DNA of 64,000 nt. Origin: Alitta virens (lineage: Eukaryota > Annelida > Polychaeta > Phyllodocida > Nereididae). The first letter of the stretch is position 1; each line of letters opens with the position of its first letter. This document shows, one piece after another, positions 40,526-51,900 of the stretch. Below the pieces are notes generated by a model that was given only the letters and a program-made list of their open reading frames with translations, was not told the DNA's origin and did no database searches. The stretch is from the NCBI GenBank assembly GCA_932294295.1, contig OW028573.1, forward strand, positions 51,988,329-52,052,328. Direction: 5' to 3'. Position numbers and translations under genes: made by a program.

Positions 40526-41460
40526 CCTTAGAGAAATACAAAACAACTGTTAATTACATTACCAACAGGTACTAAGTTCATTGTATATTGGGTAAAGTTC
40601 TAGTGTAATACTTTATATATTACCACATAGGCTGGGCATTACTTTCTTCAAGATTAACCTTTGAGGTTCATTTACCTATCTTTATCCTTGCTAGAATAAA
40701 CAACAACATTTTGGTAGAGCAAAGTGTACGAATACACATTTGTCCTTCAATGTATATTTAGGCCTCACCCCATTCTAAACAATGAAAACACAAGGATATA
40801 TATTTTCTCACTCTCTTGTTAGTCTCCTGCACATGCTCTATATCCATATCACACACAAAGGCGTAATCTCCTAGAATGTCAAGTTCCTTCTGCTCAACCA
40901 TGTGTAGGTTTCCCCAGCGATCTAGAGAAATGGTTGTTTCAACCTGATTGTCTAACTGGCCCACTTTCTTATGTCAGCTGCGAGCTGTCAGTGTCATTGT
41001 GTCAAAATACATCACGGTATTCACCATTTTCTCCACCCGCGTCCTACACGATGCTACTAAACCAACCTAATCTAAATAAAACGAACGTTACCTGTCAATT
41101 ACACAGCTTAAACCGATTCTGAACCACTCCAAAAGCTTCCTATATGGTACAGAAATGCGTCGTTTGTTCGGTGTTATGGTATTTTAGACTCAATATGGCG
41201 GCCAGGATCAATTTCAGGGAGGATCGACATGAAGCCAGCGATTTCTCCCTTTCGAGGACCACATGGCTTACAATTACGACGAAGAGATGTTTAATAACAT
41301 TCTTATGTACTAACCTGAAAGATTATTTCCTTCCTGCTGCGCAGGGAACTCGAAAAAAACGTCGAGAAAATGAGTATCTACCCTAACCTCCGTGTAATAA
41401 TGGACTGTGGATGACTACCTGATCATGTGACCATATCCGCGTTTGTGATTGGCTGGCATG
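40526..41460 (-). promoter_or_regulatory. ZFAND upstream region: candidate extra exon and promoter
   Basis: AATATGGCGGC (41192-41202) is a YY1-type core-promoter motif, and a reverse CCAAT (GATTGGCT) lies near 41448, so transcription may start around 41.2 kb. Between it and the coding exon, minus-strand 40806-40967 holds an open frame (VGQLDNQVETTISLDRWGNL and further to HVQETNKR) ending at a fair donor (AGA|GTGAGA). Its phase does not join to the ZFAND frame, so it would be a 5' UTR exon or belong to another transcript. Confidence 0.35.
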
Positions 41461-42074
41461 ACTCAGGATTTCTCTGCCTTGTGACGCGGTTTGCTCACTC
41501 AGCCCAATGACGTCTACAGGCCAAGAGACGAAGTTCACTATGACGCGACTTCCAGGATAAGAATGAACTAGATAATAGTAGCTGTAATAACTGAAGTAAC
41601 CTGGGCACAGGGGCGGATTTAGAAGGGGGATCAAGGAGGCCTCTGGAAAAAATAAAACCTGTGGCAGTGGAGGGTGACAACCTCTGGGTGTCAAGGGGGT
41701 AGGAATAGATCTATATAGCGTTTGTAGGCCTATCAGTCTTGAAAATGGGTAATATGAAGTCAGTATATGAATTTCATCTTTTACCTAGAATATCTCCAGG
41801 TTATGAAAATTTGGTGTTCCAAAAATGTGTCATTTAGCTTTAATAGACCTGTGCCAAAATAAGTCTGCTGAAAGGGGAAACTTTCAGATTCTTTCCACTG
41901 TACCAATAGTAGGCCTACCATGCAAAGGCACTTGGAAAAGCGACAGATAAGTAAAGAAATAATTTCAAGTCGATCGTAACAGAACTAGCTAGAGCGAGCA
42001 AACCTTGGCTTGAACACAGCCCATCACTATTTGACCAAAGTTCTTGATCCACCTGTACAATGTGATAAACTAAT

Positions 42075-42426
42075 TAATATGATAATGCAATGTGCATGAG
42101 GGGCCGCAGGGAAAGTCCTGTGTCATGTACATGTACCATGGCATATATTTTTATACCCTTAAGAGCTGTAGCAGATTCAAAGGTGGGGTGGGGGGGGGGG
42201 GGGTTTAGTGGGGATTCTTAGTCCAGTAACTGAATTAGGGGGTTCTTAGCCCCCTTCCCCTTCTTGGCCTAATACATCACTGTTCATAAGAAATTAGAGG
42301 GAACACTGCAAACAATTTTGGATCTGCCCCTGAAGGGTTCTTCTATACAACAAAATTAAATGAAATTGCATTGTTGATGCAATGAATTGTGTATCTATAT
42401 AGATAGATATTAAATGTACCTAAATG

Positions 42427-42474
<48 letters not shown>

Positions 42475-45400
42475 AAACCTGAATATATTATCTTTTAAGT
42501 GAATGTTATAGTTATATAGTCCACATGAATAAATAATGTTTGCAAGGTTGATTAATTAATTTGTGGTACTAGTTTGGATAGCGACTGTCATGTCACACCA
42601 GAAAAGTATTTAAGACTGAAATTCAGACGTATTTAAATTTATTGTACCAAACAGTTTTCAGAAAATACCTAAGTAGCAATTTTGGTCTACATGGTTAGCG
42701 ACTGTCATAACACATGCCATTTATTGGAAATAGCATGAAAATTTGTGACATTAAATTTCATTGTCTTAACAAAATCCAGAAAAATGCATATTTACCATTG
42801 ACAAAGAATAACTTAGTAAGATAATCTGTTGTATGTTTAAAATCCCATGATGTTTTATTAGCTTCACTGTCGCGGTCAATTTCACTGAAGTGATTTATTC
42901 AAATTTTGAAATTTGACATTTAAAAAGCCAAACATATTTAAGCAACACCCATCAACCAAATGATTGTAAGAATCTTTTGCCAATTTAATAGTTTTTGGCC
43001 CCTCCTAATTCTTTGAAATTTTGATTCAGTCGTACTGGTGTTGAATGTTGTATTGAAGTCATTGATGTTATCCACTAGATTAAAAAGCTGTTTCTGTTGG
43101 TAAAATTTTCTAAGTGAGGATGACAGAATGGTGGCAAATTAAATTGAATTATTGTATACCAAATGCAATGATAATATCAATTTTAGATTTTGTTTGAATT
43201 GTGACTATTTCATTACATATCACTTAAAACAAATCTTCCAATTTTGCTCTACATTGGATTGCTATACAAACATCAACTAAATTTTTTGGTCAACATATTC
43301 TGCCAACCCACGGCCATGGGAGTCTGTTATGATCCATGTAAAACAGTGGTATCTAGAATGAGTAATAGTTCACAAAGTTAACCTGCCATAGCAGCATAGT
43401 ATGTGAGAGCAAATCAAATTCACTGTTAACATTGTACAGTAGTCAATATTTGGTAAGGACCACTGATAATTCAATGAAGCCTTTAGGTAATAAGTGTTAA
43501 GGAACAAATAGGGAGATGACTGACATCAGTTTTACCAATTAAATGCAAGTAGAAAAAAAACCCACTTTTGTAGTGATTTACAATACCAAACCAATAACAG
43601 GTACTGGTACTGAGAAGGGAGTATAGTCAAGTGGTCCGCCCGACAACTGGTCCACAACCGACTGGCCCGCCGTGAGACCGACTGGCCTGATGCCGAGGAC
43701 GACTGGTCCGCCGGTCGAAACTTACTGGCCTGCCGTCGAAACCTACTCGCCCGCCGACATTTTCGTTGTCCGCGGGCCCGTCCGCCGCCCAACCAACTCA
43801 AAGTCAATCCGTCCGCCGGGAAGCAGCCCGTCGGCGCGAGTGGCTTCGCGGGGGTGCAAGTACGGCCGTCGCCCGCCCCGTCCCCTCGAGCAGGGCAAGC
43901 GGTCCGCCATTAACACGTCACTGAAACGGCCTCCCCAGCCAATATGAAGGTAGTAACCTTCTGCGTCATTAATCAAGCATAACTTGGTCATTTATAATCC
44001 GATTATCAAAATTTAAAGTTCCTAGTAATTTCCGAAAAAATCCTCTTTTTTTCCAAATTTTTGTGGCGGACCAGATGACTTTTCTGGCGGGCCAGTTGAC
44101 TTTCTGGCGGGCCAGTTGACCTGACCGGCGGACCAGCTGTACAGGCGGGCGAGTTGGTCAGAGGACCAGTTGTTGGGCGGACCACTTGACTAGACCCCCT
44201 GAGAAGTCATAATGAAACAGTTTAATGTTAATACCAAACTGAATGAAATGGTTGTTGTAATGCTGGATTGGAGTAAAGTTTTGTCATGGATTATGATAAC
44301 TTGTGCAGCAAAATGTTGTTGCTCGACAAAATTTTCCTGAACAATTCTCAATATAAAATTGTGTAAGGTTTAGTCATACTCTAAATTGTTATGAAACAGC
44401 ATTTTCAAATTTCTAAGGAATCACAACCCTTATCCAACTGAACTGATTAGTGAAATTGTATGAGATTTACATGCTATGGAAACAGAGCATTTTCCAAATT
44501 TTCTAAACAGTTCAGAATGTGATTTAAAACGTGAAAAAACTACTATGACATCACACTATTAGTATTGTAATAGTATTACAAAAAACTAATGGCAGTAATG
44601 CACTGTATATAGTCTACTCAGTGACACAGATGTGTCAGATGCTCTGAGTTAGTTTTTGCTTTAATATCAAATTGAACAAGCAACTATCATGTCACACTAT
44701 CAGGAGAAATCGACTGCACCTAACTCTTTCTATTTGACTGTAGATACAGTTTTTTTCCCCTCAAATCAGCTGTCAAAATCGGGTTATCAGCAAGCTGTCA
44801 AAACCGAGTTGTCAACAAACAGATTGGTTTGTAAACAAAAGAACGCGCTTGCATTAGGCCACGCCCACATCTATTTATAGCCTGGTGCTATTTTAGGGCT
44901 TTTCCCGAAAATAACGGCCTCCTCTTTCTTAACTGATATCTTATCAATGGACTGCAGGTTGGTGTTGTTTGCATTACTGTTAGTTCATATTTCCTTCTGC
45001 AATTAAGCTTTATTTCATTCCCTTCTGCTTGTTGCTTGCGTAGTCTTACTGATGAACAATGAGGCCTTATGCATTAATTTCTAAGGCCTAAGCACCACAG
45101 CCAATCACAGAGTCTGTTAGAGCTTGTTGCCTTGCAAAATGGCCTTGCAAAGAAATTAGCTCTACTCTGATTGGTCGAACGTTCATTTAGTTGACAAGCC
45201 TCATGGCAATGGACATGGCTCCCATCCAGTCCCATGAAACATTCAAAACCATAGTTCTACTGCTTGTCCAGTCTTGGAATCACCTAGAAATGGTCATTAA
45301 TGGAGTTCTAACGTGAGTTTCTTCAAGTTTGTCAGGAAAATCCTAAGTAAAGAACGATTTTTGTGTAAGTTGAGCTAAGTAGGTCATTATTATTTTGTGC

Positions 45401-45542
45401 GCATCATGGCCGCGCAGAATATCTAGGACAACATAGTTCCGATCCGGTCATCTGAGAATAGCATGACAGTAGATTTAGTTTTTGGCCAATCTCTAGTCAT
45501 AAAAGCCCTACGGGCGGCCCCTACGGGGCCGCTCCTGCGGCC
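42075..45542. repeat. Tandem duplication unit, copy 1 (3468 bp)
   Basis: Nearly identical to 45543-48993 in the same orientation. The left edge is TAATATGATAATGCAATG, and the right edge is a GC hairpin GCGGCCCC-TAC-GGGGCCGC followed by TCCTGCGGCC. Each junction (start, middle, end) has TA. The unit contains a 14-G tract (42190), a (TA)n run (about 42430-42471), a nested inverted-repeat element (43624-44192) and, near its right end, CCAAT/ATTGG boxes. I see no convincing protein. A 63-codon frame at 44689-44877 is kept in both copies, but given how recent the copies are this says little. Confidence 0.95.
43624..44192. mobile_element. Nested 569-bp TIR element with repetitive arms (copy 1)
   Basis: The left end TAGTCAAGTGGTCCGCCCGA and following CAACTGGTCC mirror the right end GGACCAGTTGTTGGGCGGAC then CACTTGACTA. 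Both arms are arrays of a short degenerate module (CGACTGGCCCGCC on the left, GGCGGGCCAGTTGAC on the right). The middle is first very GC-rich and then AT-rich. TA at both ends fits a TA-target DNA transposon. GC content is far above the surroundings. Open frames through the GC-rich part are composition artefacts. Confidence 0.85.
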
Positions 45543-48500
45543 TAATATGATAATGCAATGTGCATGAGGGGCCGCAGGGATAGTCCTGTGTCATGTACAT
45601 GTACCATGGCATATATTTTTATACCCTTAAGAGCTGTAGCAGATTCAAAGGTGGGGTGGGGGGGGGGGGGGGGTTTAGTGGGGATTCTTAGTCCAGTAAC
45701 TGAATTAGGGGGTTCTTAGCCCCCCTCCCCTTCTTGGCCTAATACATCACTGTTCATAAGAAATTAGAGGGAACACTGCAAACAATTTTGGATCTGCCCC
45801 TGAAGGGTTCTTCTATACAACAAAATTAAATGAAATTGCATTGTTGATGCAATGAATTGTGTATCTATATAGATAGATATAAATGTACCTAAATGACAAT
45901 ATATATATATATATATATATATGATAAACCTGAATATATTAACTTTTAAGTGAATGTTATAGTTATATAGTCCACATGAATAAATAATGTTTGCAAGGTT
46001 GATTAATTAATTCGTGGTACTAGTTTGGATAGCGACTGTCATGTCACACCAGAAAATTGTATAAGACTGAAATTCAGACGTATTTAAATTTATTGTACCA
46101 AACAGTTTTCAGAAAATACCTAAGTAGCAATTTTGGTCTACATGGTTAGCGACTGTCATAACACATGCCATTTATTGGAAATAGCATGAAAATTTGTGAC
46201 ATTAAATTTCATTGTCTAAACAAAATCCAGAAAAATGCATATTTACCATTGACAAAGAATAACTTAGTAAGATAATCTGTTGTATGTTTAAAATCCCATG
46301 ATGTTTCATTAGCATCACTGTCGCAGTCAATTTCACTGAAGTGATTTATTCAAATTTTGAAATTTGACATTTAAAAAGCCAAACATATTTAAGCAACACC
46401 CATCAACCAAATGATTGTAAGAATCTTTTGCCAATTTAATAGTTTTTGGCCCCTCCTAATTCTTTGAAATTTTGATTCAGTCGTACTGGTGTTGAATGTT
46501 GTATTGAAGTCATTGATGTTATCCACTAGATTAAAAAGCTGTTTCTGTTGGTAAAATTTTCTGAGTGAGGACGACAGAATGGTGGCAAATTAAATTGAAT
46601 TATTGTATACCAAATGCAATGATAATATCAATTTTAGATTTTGTTTGAATTGTGACTATTTCATTACATATCACTTAAAACAAATCTTCCAATTTTGCTC
46701 TACATTGGATTGCTATACAAACATCAACTAAATTTTTTGGTCAACATATTCTGCCAACCCACGGCCATGGGAGTCCGTTATGATCCATGTAAAACAGTGG
46801 TATCTAGAATGAGTAATAGTTCACAAAGTTAACCTGCCATAGCAGCATAGTATGTGAGAGCAAATCAAATTCACTGTTAACATTGTACAGTAGTCAATAT
46901 TTGGTAAGGACCACTGATAATTCAATGAAGCCTTTAGGTAATAAGTGTTAGGGAACAAATAGGGAGATGACTGACATCAGTTTTACCAATTAAATGCAAG
47001 TAGAAAAAAAACCCACTTTTGTAGTGATTTACAATACCAAACCAATAACAGGTACTGGTACTGAGAAGGGAGTATAGTCAAGTGGTCCGCCCGACAACTG
47101 GTCCGCAACCGACTGGCCCGCCGTGAGACCCACTGGCCCGATGCCGAGGACGACTGGCCCGCCTTCGAAACCTACTCGCCCGCCGACATTTTCGTTGTCC
47201 GACGGCCCGTCCGCCGCCCAACCAACTCAAAGTCAATCCGTCCGCCGGGAAGCAGCCCGTCGGCGCGAGTGGCTTCGCGGGGGTGCAAGTACGGCCGTCG
47301 CCCGCCCCGTCCCCTCTAGCAGGGCAAGCGGTCCGCCATTAACACGTCACCGAAACGGCCTCCCCAGCCAATATGAAGGGAGTAACCTTCTGCGTCATTA
47401 ATCAAGCATAACTTGGTCATTTATAATCCGATTTAAAGGTCCTAGTAATTTCCGAAAAAATCCTCTTTTTTTCCAAATTTTTGTGGCGGACCAGATGACT
47501 TTTCTGGCGGGCCAGTTGACTTTCTGGCGGGCCAGTTGACCTGACCGGCAGACCAGCTGTACAGGCGGGCGAGTTGGTCAGAGGACCAGTTGTCGGGCGG
47601 ACCACTTGACTAGACCCCCTGAGAAGTCATAATGAAACAGTTTAATGTTAACACCAAACTGAATGAAACGGTTGTTGTAATGCTGGATTGGAGTAAAGTT
47701 TTGTCATGGATTTATGCCTGGTTTTGTCAAGTTATGATAACTTGTGCAGCAAAATGTTGTTGCTCGACAAAATTTTCCTGAACAATTCTCAATATAAAAT
47801 TGTGTAAGGTTTCTCCATACTCTAAATTGTTATGAAACAGCATTTTCAAATTTCTAAGGAATCACAACCCTTATCCAACTGAACTGATTAGTGAAATTGT
47901 ATGAGATTTACATGCTATGGAAACGGAGCATTTTCCAAATTTTCTAAACAGTTTAGAATGTGATTTAAAACGTGAAAAAACTACTATGACATCACATTAT
48001 TAGTATTGTAATAGTATTACAAAAAACTAATGGCAGTAATGCACTGTTTTTTTTTTTATATAGTCTACTCAGTGACACAGATGTGTCAGATGCTCTGAGT
48101 TAGTTTTTGCTTAAATATCAAATTGAACAAGCAACTATCATGTCACACTATCAAGAGAAATCGACTGCACCTAACTCTTTCTATTTGACTGTAGATACAG
48201 TTTTTTTCCCCTCAAATCAGCTGTCAAAATCGGGTTATCAGCAAGCTGTCAAAACCGAGTTGTCAACACACAGATTGGTTTATAAACAAAAGAACGTGCT
48301 TGCATTAGGCCACGCCCACATCTATTTATAGCCTGGTGCTATTTTAGGGCTTTTCCCGAAAATAACGGCCTCCTCTTTCTTTACTGATATCTTATCAATG
48401 GACTGCAGGTTGATGTTGTTTGCATTACTGTTAGTTCATATTTCCTTCTGCAATTAAGCTTTATTTCATTCCCTTCTGCTCGTTGCTTGCGTAGTCTTAC

Positions 48501-48993
48501 TGATGAACAATGAGGCCTTATGCATTAATTTCTAAGGCCTAAGCACCACAGCCAATCACAGAGTCTGTTAGAGCTCGTTGCCTTGCAAAATGGCCTTGCA
48601 AAGAAATAAGCTCTACTCTGATTGGTCGAACGTTCATTTAGTTGACAAGCCTCATGGCAATGGACATGGCTCCCATCCAGTCCCATGAAACATTCAAAAC
48701 CATAGTTCTACTGCTTGTCCAGTCTTGGAATCACCTAGAAATGGTCATTAATGGAGTTCTAACGTGAGTTTCTTCAAGTTTGTCAGGAAAATCCAAAGTA
48801 AAGAACGATTTTTGTGTAATTTGAGCTAAGTAGGTCATTATTATTTTGTGCGCATCATGGCCGCGCAGAATATCTAGGACAACATAGTTCCGATCCGGTC
48901 ATCTGAGAATAGCATGACAGTAGATTTTGTTTTTGGCCAATCTCTAGTCATAAAAGCCCTACGGGCGGCCCCTACGGGGCCGCTCCTGCGGCC
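45543..48993. repeat. Tandem duplication unit, copy 2 (3451 bp)
   Basis: Head-to-tail with copy 1. Differences seen by eye are scattered substitutions, a shorter (TA)n (about 45899-45922), a missing arm module of about 22 bases near 47160, an extra 20-odd bases near 47710 and a T run near 48047. The 3' end carries the same GC hairpin (about 48964-48982), then GCGGCC and TA. The high identity implies a recent duplication or ongoing homogenisation. Confidence 0.95.
47075..47612. mobile_element. Nested TIR element with repetitive arms (copy 2, 538 bp)
   Basis: The same element as at 43624-44192, carried along by the duplication. Its left arm lacks about one module relative to copy 1, as expected for slippage among short repeats. 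Confidence 0.85.
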
Positions 48994-51900
48994 TATAATT
49001 GCCAATGGGAACCAAGATACGACTGAGGAAGTTTAGGAAAACTGCAGTTTTTTTTAAATGTTCTTCTCCTACAGCACTGAAAATTCAATGGGGCACATTT
49101 CTTCAAAACCAGACACTAGGGTGAGGATTATTATAGATATTATCTTCTCCAAATGATATGCTTATTTGTGCAGGGAGAACTAACTTTTGAGACACACTGC
49201 ATATTTTTGTGGTATTCCATACTTGAAAATGCTTGCTACTTGTAAAGTACCTCTTAATTAGCTTTAATTGGAAAGTGACCGAACTTCAGCTATATATGGG
49301 ATATATATAATTTGACATAACGTTAAAAAATAATTAGGCCTAATGACAAGTTGATGATTAGGCTGATGTCTCCACTAGTTAGTTTTGAGTATGAGGCAAT
49401 CAACATACTGCTATTCCGACTATTCGCTCCTCAAACACTAATCATGCCATGCCAAAGCTTACGAGTTGGTTTGTGGAGTGCAAGCTATATACCTGTACTG
49501 GCGCCCTCTAGCAGCTGCAGGCCAGTATATATAGCCCATGAGGTCACCCTGCAGGCTGCACCCCAGACGAATCAGCATCTTCTGGGAGACCACGTGACTA
49601 TTGTGCTACTGCAGAGTTTCTCACTTCAGTGTAACTTTCACAGGAACCCAATGATTTCATCAAACACTGTCTCAGGAGTTATCATGGACAGGATCTAGCA
49701 GCCAGAAGTCCAATTGGCGCAAGTTTATCACTTTCCTGCCTCTCAACTGCAAAGGCTATGGACTCACTTCATCATCATTTACACGGCTGCTGAGACTGCA
49801 ACTATGCTAGGGTAGGTGCGCAGATAGTCTAAGCCACTAGGGGTGTGATAAACTATATTCCAGAAGTTTCAATGTTTATAACATTACATCATCTTTTGAG
49901 ACTTGTAATCTTCCTCAGTTTTTTAGTGAGCAAAAATAACAGGCTGAGAAAGAGATGTAGGGTTATATTCAGCAGTTTACCAGAAAGACAATTTAGGGCC
50001 AGTTTCCAGGTGTCTAGCTCAGCTAACTTTGCTGCAGCCCCATACTGAAGCCAGGGTAGCTGGCAGCTGCTGCAGTGTTGTGTGAACGAATGTAGACCAT
50101 CTGATGTTAACCTGGCACATGCCCTCCTATAGATCCTTTCTTTCAACAACAGCCATTAGCATGTAGCATGACTGCAATTATGGAGGAAATTAAATGGGCT
50201 ACAACTGCTCCCAGCCATCCCACTGAGTCTGCTCAGGTGGCCAGAGAACAGCACTATTGATGCCTTGCCCAACTGGATAAGTATTGTACTGACAGACAGA
50301 CTGGTTGGCTCATTGGGAATAACATCAACCACAAATGGACTGGGGATTGCAAACTCGTACATTGGAGGTATGAAGAGTTGGAGTGAAACATTTATGCAAA
50401 GTTAATTCACATTCAGCAATCCCAAGGCTGTCTAGCTCCTGAGTCAGAAATACAGGTGCAGCTGTACTTTAGTACTACGATTAGCTGGTATAGTGGTATT
50501 CCGAATTCCAATATTGTACACTTTGAGCACCCCAACAATTATAACGTCGAGGAGTAGTTTTTGGTTTACACCAGACCCCCATATGACAGTCCCAGACAGT
50601 AAGTTCGTTATCAACTTTATAAGCCGATTCTACTGTATCCCATTTTATGTATTTGAAGCACTATACTTAGATGGTGTTTTTTAATTAATCTTCAGCCAAC
50701 TGTATGGACAGAAACCAAAAAGAGGTCCAAAGCACACTTTAGTAAAGGCCTGTTGGGTCCGTTTACCTTCACAACTGCAGCTGGCGGTCAAGGTGCCAAT
50801 GTTTGTTTACAAAACGTACGCAAGTTCCAGGAAATGTATGGGCAATGCAGTCACTATACTGTCAGCGTCAAGCTGGGGACTGACAAATGTTGCAAACACT
50901 GATATCAGTCCTAGAACTGGGCTGCTGTGCACTTCGTGCCAGTTACCAGCTGGAAAACAGCTCCTGCAGAGCAGGTATGTAGAATTGCACAAAATCAGAC
51001 TATAGAGCTGCAAGATACAATATTAAGCCTGTTGATTTACTAATTAACTGTGATGAGTGTGACTTGCGCCCAGAGATGAACTATACGTAGATGCAGTGCT
51101 CTTGGCCTTTATGAACATAAACTTCGATTTGGCCAATGTTGTGGTTATTGGATGTTAGGATTCATATTCCACAATCTCCTGTAGGTCTACTCCGACGTTT
51201 CCCAGTCGCATATCACATATCAATGATTTACAGAGGTTGACATTTCTGTTGATCTCTCCTGGTAGGATCCATACCTCCATAATCTAAAGTGTAATGGGTC
51301 TGCTCATGAAGCCATGACATTAACACAGTCTTATCTTTATTAAAGCATAATTTCTCGTGGTGCACCACAAACACGTACGCCAACTGGTGCATCCAGCCAC
51401 CAGAATATAGAACTCAGCAGACACAAGGTTGGCATAATTGGGAAATTCTATGGTTATCCTGAACCTATAGCAGGGCTTACCATGGAGCTAGCATGAGCTA
51501 TGAGGTGTGAGCTGTAGGCCTGGTAGGTGCATTGTTGAGAGCACATTCCTACTCAGCATGCAGTTGCTGGGACCGGGCTTCTCTGCTCTAGGTTATGTTC
51601 ATAACTGCAGAGAAAAAACTGAAGGCAGCTGCACAAATTACTACTTCGGTATGGCAGTGTGCAATGCAATACACTGATCCTTTGTTATGTGGCCAAACTG
51701 GCCATGTGTTATATATACTGTATGGTAATGTCTTATAATAGACAAAAGCCCATTTAAATATTCCAATATCAACCTTCAAATGTCCTTCACATCATAAACT
51801 TTCATGTGTGTTTGACCCATGGAATCAGTTTGATTTGGGTGGGCCAGTTTCTGGATCCGCCCAGGGTCAGTTATACAACGATTATGTCTGGCAGCAGTCC

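Noticed and set aside
43532..43991. Arg/Pro-rich frames on both strands in the GC-rich element (also 47123-47605)
   Set aside because: They arise from repeated GGCGGGCC modules with few stop codons; frames overlap on both strands and differ between copies.
44689..44880. 63-codon frame present in both tandem copies
   Set aside because: Preservation reflects recent duplication, and the frame has no recognisable domain.
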